From: JANPPS01 sp031428635
Lineage (GTDB): Bacteria; Pseudomonadota; Alphaproteobacteria; Acetobacterales; Acetobacteraceae
Length of the DNA stretch: 44,226 bases
Direction: 5' to 3'
NCBI GenBank assembly: GCA_031428635.1
Contig: JANPPS010000061.1
Coordinates: 1-44,226, forward strand
Below the pieces are notes generated by a model. That model searched no databases. It was not told where the DNA came from and saw only the letters and a list, made by a program, of their open reading frames with translations. Positions 1 to 8,470 of this stretch are shown in pieces (position 1 is the stretch's first letter; every line of letters begins with the position of its first letter). The translations under genes were made by a program, and so were the position numbers.

Positions 1-836
1 GCCCGGCGCAGTATCTGCTCCAGCTCCATGTCGTTCAGCCCGGGGATCATCGGCGCCGCCAGCACGCCGATTGGCACCCCCGCCGCTTGTAGTGCCCGGA
101 TCGTCTGTAGCCGTAGCGCAGGCGTCGCAGCCCGCGGCTCCATCCGCCGGGCTAGTGCCCCGTCCAGCGTCGTCACCGACAGCCAAACCCGCACAAGACC
201 CCGCGCCGCCATGCGGGTGAGGATATCCACGTCTCGTAGGACTCCGGCTGATTTGGTCACAATGCTGACGGGGTGATTGAACCCGTCCAGCACCTCCAGC
301 ACGGAGCGGGTCAGGCGCAGCGTACGGTCCACGGGCTGGTACGGGTCGGTATTGGACCCCAGCGCCAATGTGCGCGGCACGTAGCCGGGCTTGGACAGCT
401 CTCGCTCCAGCACCGCCGCGACATCGGGTTTGTAAACGATCTGCGTCTCAAACTCGAGACCGGGGGAGAAGCCGAGGTAGGCGTGGCTCGGGCGGGCATA
501 GCAGTACACGCACCCATGCTCGCACCCGCGATACGGGTTTAAGGCACGGTCGAAGCCGAGGTCCGGACTATCGTTCCAGCTGATGGCGGTTTTGGTCTTA
601 TCGCGGGACAGGATAGTTTGTAGGGGCGGCAGGTCCGCTGTGAGCGTTGTCCACTCATCAGAAACCGAGACCGTCTGCGTGTTGTCGAACCGTGGCGCCG
701 GGTTCGACACGGCACCCCGCCCAGGCCGGCGCTGCGGTGGCTGGCCCAGATCCGGCGCTGCCTCAATCCAATCCCCGAACGCCGCATCCGCGTCCGGATC
801 GATTTCCCGTGTTAGCTGACGTCCGCCGTCGGGCAT
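1..836 (-). CDS. PA0069-family radical SAM protein, C-terminus cut off by window edge
   Basis: The minus-strand frame is open from an ATG at 836 to the window edge (278 codons), so the C-terminus lies outside. An AAAGGGG Shine-Dalgarno-like stretch sits about 9 nt upstream of the ATG. The protein has an N-terminal region of about 90 residues, then RGCEHGCVYCYARP, a CxxxCxxC cluster that would bind the SAM-cleaving 4Fe-4S centre. It is followed by LALGSNTDPYQPVD and SIVTKSAGVLRD, as in the PA0069 / spore-photoproduct-lyase-like group of radical SAM enzymes. The substrate of this family is not established. It lies downstream of moaB on the same strand with a 72-nt gap. The family call is secure; no specific reaction can be assigned. 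Confidence 0.9.
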   Translation of the reverse strand, partial: MPDGGRQLTREIDPDADAAFGDWIEAAPDLGQPPQRRPGRGAVSNPAPRFDNTQTVSVSDEWTTLTADLPPLQTILSRDKTKTAISWNDSPDLGFDRALNPYRGCEHGCVYCYARPSHAYLGFSPGLEFETQIVYKPDVAAVLERELSKPGYVPRTLALGSNTDPYQPVDRTLRLTRSVLEVLDGFNHPVSIVTKSAGVLRDVDILTRMAARGLVRVWLSVTTLDGALARRMEPRAATPALRLQTIRALQAAGVPIGVLAAPMIPGLNDMELEQILRR

Positions 837-908
837 GTCCGTGATCCCCTTTCGTTCCTAATGGCACCATGTCGAGTGGGCGGTGGCACCGTCAAGAACA
901 AAACGTGA

Positions 909-1445
909 CTACGCTCGCAAATGCTCCTGTAGCCGCGGCATCAACTCGACCAGATTGCAGGGCCGATGGCGGCTGTCGAGTTGGTAGAGCAGGATATCAT
1001 CCCACCCGTCCTTCACGGCGCCCGGGCTACCCGGTAGAGCGAATAGGTACGTACCGGCGGCGACGCCTCCAATTGCCCGCGATTGGATTGTAGACGTACC
1101 GATCTTTTGATAGCTCAACATGCGAAACAGCTCGCCAAATCCTTCGATCTGTTTGTCCAACACGCGGTCGAAAGCCTCGGGCGTTACGTCGCGCCCGGTA
1201 ATCCCGGTGCCGCCGGTCGTGATCACGCAGTCGATTGCAGGGTCGGCGATCCAGGTGCGAAGCTGGGCTTCGATCAGATCGGCATCATCCTGAACAATCA
1301 CACGCGCTGCCAGAACATGCCCTGCCTGCACTACACGGCCCGCCAGTGCATCGCCCGACCGGTCATCGGCCGCTGTACGGGTATCCGACACCGTCATCAC
1401 CGCGATCGCGACGGGAACAAACAGTCGAGATAGATCGATCGGCAT
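909..1445 (-). CDS. moaB: Molybdenum cofactor biosynthesis protein B (MoaB/MogA fold)
   Basis: The 178-residue product matches the MoaB/MogA family, which adenylylates molybdopterin before molybdenum insertion. Visible motifs are AVMTVSDTRT near the N-terminus, ITTGGTG around residues 85-91 followed by GRDVTPEA, and LPGSPGAVKDGWDD near residue 150; these form the molybdopterin-binding pocket. A longer reading frame extends upstream to 1520, but the ATG at 1445 is preferred because it overlaps the lytic transglycosylase stop in a TAATG arrangement and begins just before the conserved domain. The overlap suggests translational coupling. No other molybdenum cofactor genes are in the window. Confidence 0.92.
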   Translation of the reverse strand: MPIDLSRLFVPVAIAVMTVSDTRTAADDRSGDALAGRVVQAGHVLAARVIVQDDADLIEAQLRTWIADPAIDCVITTGGTGITGRDVTPEAFDRVLDKQIEGFGELFRMLSYQKIGTSTIQSRAIGGVAAGTYLFALPGSPGAVKDGWDDILLYQLDSRHRPCNLVELMPRLQEHLRA

Positions 1446-3259
1446 TAGTGTATGCGAGCAACGATTTCGGGTCGCCCACCGATCTCGGGCCGCCCGGAGA
1501 TCGCGTGAAACCGCGGCCATGTCCCGGCCGCCAGTTCATCGAGGCTTGGCGAAGGCAGGCGAAGTTGAGCCGCGTACAGCCACGTGTAGGTCAACACACG
1601 GGGAATGTAGGCACGCGTTTCGTCATTGGGCACGCTTTCGATAAACAGCAGCGGATCGCCCATGTGCTTCAACTCGGCACTCCATCGGCCGAGGTTGGCG
1701 GGTCCGGAGTTGTAGCTTGCCAAAAGACGAATGAGATCCGACTGCACGACGTCGTACTCCGACATCTGAATGAGGTAGCGCTGCGCAAGGTCGAGGTTGG
1801 TGGCCGGGTCATGTAGTTCGGCTGTCATTGCGGTGCTTCGACCAAGCACGAATCCGGCCGTCATGGGCATTAACTGCATCAGGCCGCGCGCGCCGGCCCG
1901 GCTGACTGCGGTCGGATTGAAATTCGATTCCAGCCGCGTCATCGCATAAACCAGGGCCGGATCGACTCTGAACCCGCCCCGTGGCTGGAGACGTGCCGCC
2001 GGTAGCCGCATTTCCATTCCGTCCTGCGGCAATAGCGCGTCCGCGATCTGCACCGCCAAGCCCTTTAGCCCCGCGACGCGCGCCACCAGCATGATAGCCC
2101 GCGTGTAGCCTGGCTGATCCTGCGTATCGGCCCACAGACGCCGCAACTCCGCCTCGGCCCGAGATGGCTGGCCCACCTGAAGCAAGCCGAAGGCGCGGGT
2201 GCCGGCCGGCGTAGCGCTGACTGCATCAAGGTCAGCCTGACCGAGGGTCCAGGTCGCTGTCGGGTCCGCGGTCAGAATGGCCTGGCCAAGCGCACGCCGC
2301 GCGAGCAGGCCATAGAACGTGCGCGGGTTCTCCGCCGCGCGCTGCATCCACGGACTGTACGCGCCGGAATCCCGCCCACGCAGGGCGGCGCGCGCCGCCC
2401 AGAACGCGGCCGCTGACCGACGTCCCGGACTCATGAGGCTTGCGCCGTAAGCGGACTGGAATTGGGTTTGTGCGAGATCGATTCGGTTCAGTCGCCATGC
2501 CGCGAGCCCGGCGATGAATGGCGCCAGCCCGACCCGGCCCCGCGCCTGGTGTTCGGCCGTCTCAGCCAACGATAGCGCCTCGGCATCGCGACCTTGGGTA
2601 AACAGGATTTGGGCCACCTCCGCCCGAAGAAGCGCGCCATACAGCGGATCAAGCCCGCGGGTGCGTGCGATCAATCGTACCGCCTGGTCTGCCCGCCCGG
2701 CCCGCGCCGGCTCGTGGACGGAGCGATCAAGTATGGGGTTGCGGGGCAGCAGCCGTAGCGCCCCGTCCACGTCGTCGGCCGGGGGCGGGGGCACAGTGAT
2801 GGTGCGGCCCGGGACGGGCGCCGGCGGACGCGGGTTCGCGGTCGCGGGTAACGCGGCGTAAATTAACGAGGCATCCGGAAGGTCCGCGTACCGCGCCAGC
2901 CATTGCCGCAACTGCTCATCGCTAGGCGGCGTGGCGATGGCCATGGCACCCAGGTAGCGATCGGCCAGCAAGTGACCGAGCAGTAGCGGGTCCGATACCT
3001 CGGCCACTTCCCTCAATGTACCCGGCAGGTCGGCTTGGGATTGCAAAAGGAACGCCCGCCGCATTCGCAACGCGTCGCTGGGGGCCAATGGCCTAATTAA
3101 GGCGATTGCGCCGGTCAGGGGCGGAGTCCGGGGAATCGCAAGTGCCACGTCGTCCGACAGATCCGCAGCTAATGCTGATGCCCAGCCCAACAACGTGGCG
3201 CCGGCGATCAAGGCCCGGGCCGCATGAAGCCTGGAAGTTGTTGCGCCACTCGCGTTCAT
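1445..3259 (-). CDS. Soluble lytic murein transglycosylase (SLT family)
   Basis: This is a periplasmic peptidoglycan-cleaving transglycosylase of about 604 residues. The N-terminus, MNASGATTSRLHAARALIAG followed by a hydrophobic run to ALAADL, looks like a signal peptide. A long alpha-solenoid-like region rich in Leu, Ala and Arg follows, as in Slt70. The C-terminal SLT domain contains ALVYAMTRLESNFNPTAVS, whose Glu in RLESNFN is the expected catalytic acid, then AGARGLMQLMP and later LIRLLASYNSGPANL. The frame stays open to a TTG at 3295; the ATG at 3259 is chosen because it starts the signal peptide directly, though its ribosome-binding site is weak. It lies between the UDG-like gene (69 nt upstream) and moaB (overlapping stop/start). 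Confidence 0.9.
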   Translation of the reverse strand: MNASGATTSRLHAARALIAGATLLGWASALAADLSDDVALAIPRTPPLTGAIALIRPLAPSDALRMRRAFLLQSQADLPGTLREVAEVSDPLLLGHLLADRYLGAMAIATPPSDEQLRQWLARYADLPDASLIYAALPATANPRPPAPVPGRTITVPPPPADDVDGALRLLPRNPILDRSVHEPARAGRADQAVRLIARTRGLDPLYGALLRAEVAQILFTQGRDAEALSLAETAEHQARGRVGLAPFIAGLAAWRLNRIDLAQTQFQSAYGASLMSPGRRSAAAFWAARAALRGRDSGAYSPWMQRAAENPRTFYGLLARRALGQAILTADPTATWTLGQADLDAVSATPAGTRAFGLLQVGQPSRAEAELRRLWADTQDQPGYTRAIMLVARVAGLKGLAVQIADALLPQDGMEMRLPAARLQPRGGFRVDPALVYAMTRLESNFNPTAVSRAGARGLMQLMPMTAGFVLGRSTAMTAELHDPATNLDLAQRYLIQMSEYDVVQSDLIRLLASYNSGPANLGRWSAELKHMGDPLLFIESVPNDETRAYIPRVLTYTWLYAAQLRLPSPSLDELAAGTWPRFHAISGRPEIGGRPEIVARIH

Positions 3260-3328
3260 CGGCAGCCCGCTACACCTGCCGGAAACGCGACGCAATGCCC
3301 GTGCGATGAAAACTTTGGCATCAAAGTT

Positions 3329-4075
3329 TCAGACAGACGTGTCGAGAGTACTCCGAAGTAAAACAAAGTCAGCCCATGTGTCTCGTCGGCTATTTGCGGT
3401 GCGTAGCCAGTTTTCTGCCGATGCCATGGCTAGCGTGGACATTGACGCGCCCCCATCAGACAGCGTCATGTCTTGCCAACGGCCGCGCAGGCGCGATAAT
3501 CGCGCATCGGTTCCCAGCAACATACGACAGGCGGCCTGGCCCATTAGCCCGACGTGTGTGGCACCGGAGAGGCGCAGCAGGCGGTTCACGAACGGCAGGC
3601 AGGCCTGCATTTCCGCGTCGCTCGGCGGACGATTGCCGGGTGGACGCCATGGCACGACGTGCGCGAGCAAGACTTGGTTCCGGTCAAGTCCTGCGCTTTC
3701 CAGCACATGATCGACTACGACGCCGGTCGCGCCGGAAAACGCTGCACCGGATCGATCGTCATCGGCCGACGGCGCGTCGCCAAGTAGCAGCACGCGGGCG
3801 CCGACCATGCCTGATGGCCGGACCGTGCTGGTCGCCGTGATTCGTAACGGACAGCCATCGAAATTGGTCCAGGCGTCGTATAACGCGGCCACGGTCGTCA
3901 CGCCGGATAGGTCGGACGACAACTGCACGGCCGGCGCTGCCGCACGGGCGGCCGGCACGGCAGGCGCGGCCAAGAGCACCGCCGGTACGGCGTTCATCCG
4001 GCTGATGGGCTGGTCGCTAAGCGCCTCATCGGCACCCCAATCCATCATTAGTCGGAGCTTGGCGAGGTCATCCAT
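3329..4075 (-). CDS. Uracil-DNA glycosylase superfamily protein, active-site motifs degenerate
   Basis: The 248-residue product aligns with family-4-type uracil-DNA glycosylases of alphaproteobacteria. It has the typical start (LRLMMDWGADEAL), the FDGCPLRITAT segment around residue 72, VVPWRPPGNRPP at about 141-151, and CLPFVNRLLRLSGATHVGLMG after it. Two functional motifs are altered. Motif A, normally GEAPG, reads GDAPS (99-103). Motif B, normally HPAYLLR, reads SAENWLR (219-225), so the His is replaced by Ser. Only three cysteines fit the usual iron-sulfur positions. The fold is probably retained but glycosylase activity is doubtful. It is the first gene of a minus-strand run with the transglycosylase and moaB, divergent from the ETF-QO gene. 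Confidence 0.85.
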   Translation of the reverse strand: MDDLAKLRLMMDWGADEALSDQPISRMNAVPAVLLAAPAVPAARAAAPAVQLSSDLSGVTTVAALYDAWTNFDGCPLRITATSTVRPSGMVGARVLLLGDAPSADDDRSGAAFSGATGVVVDHVLESAGLDRNQVLLAHVVPWRPPGNRPPSDAEMQACLPFVNRLLRLSGATHVGLMGQAACRMLLGTDARLSRLRGRWQDMTLSDGGASMSTLAMASAENWLRTANSRRDTWADFVLLRSTLDTSV

Positions 4076-4180
4076 GGCGGTAGATCGGGTGCGGACAGGA
4101 CATGCGTGAAATTGTACACGCGCCGGGTTTTGCGCAACCGTCGCGACGCACTACGTATGGACTAAGTGAGGGGTTAGTGG
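4076..4180. promoter_or_regulatory. Divergent intergenic region between UDG-like gene and ETF-QO gene
   Basis: This 105-nt gap must hold promoters for both directions. On the minus strand a TTGCGC element is followed after 15 nt by TACAAT, a plausible sigma-70 pair although the spacing is short. TTGCGCAA at about 4131-4138 is itself palindromic. On the plus strand GAGGGG lies about 9 nt before the ATG at 4181 and would serve as ribosome-binding site. The promoter assignment is inference from motif matching only. Confidence 0.3.
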
Positions 4181-5818
4181 ATGAGCGAGCAAGTGGCCGA
4201 GCGGGAACAGATGTCGTTCGATATCCTGATCGTGGGTGCCGGCCCCGCGGGTCTGTCGGCTGCGATTCGGATGAAACAACTCCGGCCCGAGGCTTCGGTC
4301 TGCGTGGTTGAGAAGGGCAGCGAGGTCGGCGCCCATATTCTATCCGGCGCCGTGATCGAGCCGCGGGCGTTGACGGAGTTGCTGCCAGACTGGCAGGCGC
4401 AGGGTGCTCCCCTGGTGCAGACAGTGACCGAGGACCGGTTTGTGTTTTTAACCAAGTCCCGCTCCATCCGCCTGCCTACGCCACCGCAGATGCATAATGA
4501 CGGCAACTACATCGTAAGCCTGGGTGACGTCGTCCGATGGCTGGGCACGCAGGCGGAGGCTTTGGGTGTCGAGATCTACCCGGGGTTCTCGGCAGCCGAG
4601 GTCTTGGTCGAGGATGGGCAGGTACGCGGTGTCGCCACCGGGGACATGGGCATCACCAAGGCGGGCGAGCGCAGCGACGCGTATCAGCCGGGGATGGAAC
4701 TGCGCGCCACGTACACGCTGTTTGCCGAAGGGTGCCGAGGGTCGCTGACGAAGCAAGTCCAGCAGCGTTTTAACCTGCGCGCCGACCGCGACCCGCAGAC
4801 CTATGCACTGGGAATCAAGGAGCTGTGGGAAATTCCGGCCGCCCAGCACAGGCCTGGTTTGGTGGAACACAGCGTCGGCTGGCCGCTCGATCGTAAGACC
4901 TATGGCGGGTCGTGGCTGTACCATTTCGGCGAGAACCTGGTGTCGTACGGCTTCGTCGTCGGGCTCGACTACCATAACCCGTGGCTGTCTCCGTTCGAGG
5001 AGATGCAGCGGTTCAAGGCCCACCCGGCCATGCGTAAGCATTTCGAGGGCGGGCGGCGCATTAGCTACGGCGCCCGGGCGCTGAGTGAGGGCGGCATTCA
5101 GTCGATGCCAAAGTTGACGTTCCCGGGTGGCGCATTGATCGGCGATACGGCCGGGTTCCTGAACGTGCCAAAGATCAAGGGTACCCACGCCGCGATGAAG
5201 TCCGGCCTGTTGGCGGCCGAGGCAGTGGCGGAGGCGATGGCAAATGGCAGTCCCGCCGAACCCGTGTCGTACACCGAAAAGTTCGAGGCGAGCTGGCTAC
5301 ACCCCGAGCTGCACGGAGCCCGCAACATCCGGCCGGCCTTCGCCAAGCTCGGCCTGTTCGGCGGCATCGCGTACTCAGCGCTGGACACATTCGTGTTGCG
5401 GGGTCGGGCACCCTGGACGTTGCACCATGCCCATGCCGATCACGAGGGGCTGACCCCCGCCAACGCCGCACCGCGTATTGCCTATCCTAAGCCCGACGGT
5501 GTGCTGACGTTTGATCGGCTCAGCAGCGTGTTCATCAGCAATACCAATCATGCCGAAGACCAGCCCGCCCACCTGGTGCTGAAGGAGCCGCAGCGGTGGC
5601 TGGGCGTGAACTGGAACGAGTACGCCAGCCCCGAAAGTCGCTACTGTCCGGCGGGTGTGTACGAGGCAGTTGGCGTGGAGCAGGGCGAGCCCCGGCTGCA
5701 GATCAACGCGCAGAACTTCGTCCATTGCAAAACATGCGACATCAATGATCCGACGCAAAATATCGATTGGCGGACGCCCGAGGGCGGCGGCGGGCCAAAT
5801 TATCCGGGTGGTATGTAG
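4181..5818 (+). CDS. Electron transfer flavoprotein-ubiquinone oxidoreductase
   Basis: The 545-residue protein passes electrons from reduced ETF to ubiquinone at the membrane. An FAD-binding Rossmann motif (ILIVGAGPAGLSAAIRMKQ) lies near residue 12, followed by the conserved VVEKGSEVGAHILSGAVIEP. The C-terminus has the ferredoxin-like cluster region YCPAGVYE ... FVHCKTCDINDPTQNIDW, whose cysteines bind the 4Fe-4S centre, and ends in the characteristic GGGGPNYPGGM. Length and motifs are standard for the family. It is the first gene of the run ETF-QO, TPR lipoprotein, ispE, tRNA-Gln, and the TPR gene starts 3 nt after its stop. ETF subunits are not in this window. Confidence 0.95.
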   Translation: MSEQVAEREQMSFDILIVGAGPAGLSAAIRMKQLRPEASVCVVEKGSEVGAHILSGAVIEPRALTELLPDWQAQGAPLVQTVTEDRFVFLTKSRSIRLPTPPQMHNDGNYIVSLGDVVRWLGTQAEALGVEIYPGFSAAEVLVEDGQVRGVATGDMGITKAGERSDAYQPGMELRATYTLFAEGCRGSLTKQVQQRFNLRADRDPQTYALGIKELWEIPAAQHRPGLVEHSVGWPLDRKTYGGSWLYHFGENLVSYGFVVGLDYHNPWLSPFEEMQRFKAHPAMRKHFEGGRRISYGARALSEGGIQSMPKLTFPGGALIGDTAGFLNVPKIKGTHAAMKSGLLAAEAVAEAMANGSPAEPVSYTEKFEASWLHPELHGARNIRPAFAKLGLFGGIAYSALDTFVLRGRAPWTLHHAHADHEGLTPANAAPRIAYPKPDGVLTFDRLSSVFISNTNHAEDQPAHLVLKEPQRWLGVNWNEYASPESRYCPAGVYEAVGVEQGEPRLQINAQNFVHCKTCDINDPTQNIDWRTPEGGGGPNYPGGM

Positions 5819-5821
5819 CGG

Positions 5822-7480
5822 TTGGCCTATTTCCGGTCGACGTTGCTCGTGCTGTCGCTCCTGACGGGGTGTGCCGCGAATGATTTCGGCTTGGACGACA
5901 CGCCTGGCCGATCGCCGCTGAAGCCGGATGGTGCGTTTGGCGCCTATTTGTCGGGCCGGTTCGCGGCGCAGCGTATGGATCCGGATTTTGCGGCCGATCG
6001 GCTGGAGATTGCGGCCAAAACGGACGAGGCCGTGCCAGCCGTGGCGACGCAGGCATTCGTCGCCGCCACGCTGGCTGGCCGCCCGGCCGCGATCCGGTTG
6101 GCGACAGCGCTACCGGATAATCCGGCGGCACAACTCGTGCTGGCCAACCAAGACGTGCTTGCGGGGCGGTGGACAGAGGCGGAGCGTAAGTTCACCGCCT
6201 TGGCGCCGTCCTCGTTGTCGCAGGTGCTGCGTCCGTTGGTGGTCGCGTGGGCGCAACAGGGAGCCGGGCGTACGCAGGCCGCGCTGCTGACGCTGGAGCC
6301 GGGGATCGAAAGCCCGGGCCTACGCGGACTAATGGCGCTGCATGGCGCGTTAATCGCCGATATGGGCGGACAGCAGGAAAATGCCGCGCGGCTGTTTGAA
6401 ATTGCGCGGGGCGCGTTCGGTACCAGCAACCTGCGTTTTGGCCAGTTGATTGCAAACTGGCAATACCGGTCCGGCCGGCTGACGGAGGCGCAGGAGAGCA
6501 TTAGGGACGCCGTGGGCACGACGGGCGATCTGGCCCTGTCCCGCCCGGCGCTGGAGGCCGCGGTTGGCGAGCCCGCTTTGTCCGGTCCTGCCGATGGTAT
6601 TGCCGAGGCCTATCTGGCGATGGCAGCTGCCTTGCTGCAGCAGGGTGCGACGGAGCCGGCACTGTTGTTGCTGCGGCTGTCGCTCGACCTGCGGCCCGGT
6701 TTTGACGCAGCCCGGCTGATCTTAGCCGAGACACAGGATCGGGCCGGGCAGGGCGTGCAGGCGCAGGCGACGCTGGCCGCCGTGCAGGCGAACAGTCCCC
6801 TGATTGCTACCGTGCGTATGCGGCAGGCGGCGCTGTACGCCCGGGCCGGTGAAACCGACACTGCAGCGTCAATTCTGGAGCAGCTGGCTACCGCCTACCC
6901 AAATCGGCCCGAGCCGTTATCGACCCTGGGGGAGCTGTACCGGCTAAAAGAGCGCTACCCGGAGGCTATCAACGCGCTCGATCGGGCCATCGCCCGCGTG
7001 GGATCGCCCGCCCGTGCGGCCTGGCCACTCTATTACCAACGCGCGGTGGCTCTGGACCGGTCCGGCGACTGGCCGCGGGCGGAGGCGGATTTGCGGTTCG
7101 CGTTGGAGCTCATGCCCGATCAGCCTAGCCTACTGAATTATTTGGGATATGCCTGGGTCGACCAAGGCCGCAACCTGGCCGAGGCACGGGTCATGATCGA
7201 GCGGGCCGCGGTGCTGCGGCCCCAAGATGGATCGATCGTCGACAGCTTGGGCTGGGTCATGCTGATGCAGGGCCAAGTCGCGCCGGCCCTGGAGCAGCTG
7301 GAGCGCGCCGTCGCGCTGGAGCCGTCAGACCCGGTCGTGAACGGCCATCTGGGTGACGCGTTGGCGGGCATGGGCCGGATGCGGGAGGCGGAGTTCCAGT
7401 GGCGGCGCGCGCTGACGTTGAACCCCGACGCCCCGGAGCGTGAGCGGATCGAGACGCGGCTGCACGACGTCGCGCCCTGA
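5822..7480 (+). CDS. TPR-repeat lipoprotein
   Basis: The 552-residue protein is built largely of tetratricopeptide repeats; typical helices are seen in RPEPLSTLGELYRLKERYPEAINALDRAI and in the final third. The N-terminus (RSTLLVLSLLTGCAAND) is a lipoprotein signal with an LTGC lipobox, so it should be acylated and membrane-anchored. The start is a TTG at 5822; this is the earliest possible start because the ETF-QO stop at 5816-5818 is in the same frame. The gene ends in a TGATG overlap with ispE. It resembles tetratricopeptide proteins often found next to ispE in alphaproteobacteria; the partner proteins are unknown. Confidence 0.85.
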   Translation: MAYFRSTLLVLSLLTGCAANDFGLDDTPGRSPLKPDGAFGAYLSGRFAAQRMDPDFAADRLEIAAKTDEAVPAVATQAFVAATLAGRPAAIRLATALPDNPAAQLVLANQDVLAGRWTEAERKFTALAPSSLSQVLRPLVVAWAQQGAGRTQAALLTLEPGIESPGLRGLMALHGALIADMGGQQENAARLFEIARGAFGTSNLRFGQLIANWQYRSGRLTEAQESIRDAVGTTGDLALSRPALEAAVGEPALSGPADGIAEAYLAMAAALLQQGATEPALLLLRLSLDLRPGFDAARLILAETQDRAGQGVQAQATLAAVQANSPLIATVRMRQAALYARAGETDTAASILEQLATAYPNRPEPLSTLGELYRLKERYPEAINALDRAIARVGSPARAAWPLYYQRAVALDRSGDWPRAEADLRFALELMPDQPSLLNYLGYAWVDQGRNLAEARVMIERAAVLRPQDGSIVDSLGWVMLMQGQVAPALEQLERAVALEPSDPVVNGHLGDALAGMGRMREAEFQWRRALTLNPDAPERERIETRLHDVAP

Positions 7481-8376
7481 TGCTAACCGAGGCCGCGCCG
7501 GCCAAGGTTAACCTCTATCTGCACGTCACGGGCCGCCGCGCGGACGGGTATCACACGCTGGACAGCCTGGCGGTGTTCCCGGGCGCCGGCGACGTGTTGC
7601 GGGCGGGCCCGGCGGCGGCACTGACGCTTACGGTCGACGGGCCAATGGCGCGTGGCCTGTCGCCGGGTCCGGAAAACCTTGTCCTTCGCGCGGCGGTGGC
7701 GCTCGCGGCAGCGGCGGCGATGGTGCCGCGGGCAGCTCTGGTGCTGGAGAAGCGATTGCCTGTGGCAAGCGGCATTGGCGGTGGCTCGGCCGATGCCGCG
7801 GCGGCGCTGCGCGTGCTCGACCGGGCGTGGGGACTTGGGTTTGGCGTGGCGGGGCTGGCGGGGGTTGCGGCAACGCTTGGGGCCGACGTGCCCGTATGTG
7901 TCGCCAGTGTGCCCGCGGTCATGCAGGGGGTGGGGCAGGTGATGCTGCCGGCGCCGGTGCTGCCAGCCTTTGACATGGTGCTGGTCAACCCGGGCGTGGC
8001 GGTTGCAACACCGGCCGTGTTCGCGGCCCGGTCTGGCGGGTTCTCCGACCCGGCGGTGCTGCCGGCCGCCTGGGGCGACGTGGCCGCGCTGGTGTCGACG
8101 CTGTCTGGGCTGCGCAATGACCTGGAGCCGCCAGCTCTGCGGCTATGCCCAGCTGTGGCTGATGTGTTGGCCTGGCTACGATCCCAGCCCGGATGTCTGC
8201 TGGCACGGATGAGCGGGTCGGGTGCCACGTGCTACGGGCTGTTCGGCCCGGGTGACGCGGCGCGGGTGGGTGCAACACCGGCGGGCTGGTGGCGATGGGC
8301 TGGGCCATGCGCGACGGTGAGCGCCACGCGTTCGTACGAAGACGGGGGCTTTACGGACGGGGGCCGCCCCGCCTAA
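7480..8376 (+). CDS. ispE: 4-diphosphocytidyl-2-C-methyl-D-erythritol kinase
   Basis: This is the GHMP-family kinase of the non-mevalonate isoprenoid pathway. The N-terminus, APAKVNLYLHVTGRRADGYHTLDSL, is diagnostic for IspE. The ATP-binding glycine-rich loop PVASGIGGGSADAAAALRVL is at about residues 90-109. MSGSGATCYGLF near residue 245 is the third GHMP motif. The length of 298 residues is normal. The ATG overlaps the TPR stop by one base (TGATG), indicating coupling. A tRNA gene begins only 14 nt after the stop. The last 30 residues are poorly conserved. Confidence 0.95.
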   Translation: MLTEAAPAKVNLYLHVTGRRADGYHTLDSLAVFPGAGDVLRAGPAAALTLTVDGPMARGLSPGPENLVLRAAVALAAAAAMVPRAALVLEKRLPVASGIGGGSADAAAALRVLDRAWGLGFGVAGLAGVAATLGADVPVCVASVPAVMQGVGQVMLPAPVLPAFDMVLVNPGVAVATPAVFAARSGGFSDPAVLPAAWGDVAALVSTLSGLRNDLEPPALRLCPAVADVLAWLRSQPGCLLARMSGSGATCYGLFGPGDAARVGATPAGWWRWAGPCATVSATRSYEDGGFTDGGRPA

Positions 8377-8390
8377 TCAGTGCAGCGTGC

Positions 8391-8465
8391 TGGGGCGTCG
8401 CCAAGCGGTAAGGCAGCGGACTTTGAATCCGCCATCCGAAGGTTCGAATCCTTCCGCCCCAACCA
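8391..8465 (+). tRNA. tRNA-Gln (anticodon TTG)
   Basis: A full cloverleaf can be drawn by eye. The acceptor stem TGGGGCG (8391-8397) pairs with CGCCCCA (8455-8461), then discriminator A and an encoded CCA (8463-8465). The anticodon stem GCGGA/TCCGC encloses loop CTTTGAA with anticodon TTG at 8423-8425. The T-loop is GGTTCGAATCC. TTG reads CAA, hence glutamine. It lies 14 nt downstream of ispE on the same strand, and the convergent TAXI gene stop codon is only 6 nt beyond its 3' end. Confidence 0.97.
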
Positions 8466-8470
8466 TTGCG

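Noticed and set aside
3376..4109. Several open frames on the plus strand opposite the UDG-like gene and its flank
   Set aside because: They follow the high-GC codon bias of the minus-strand gene, have no conserved motif and no ribosome-binding site, and overlap a clear homologue.
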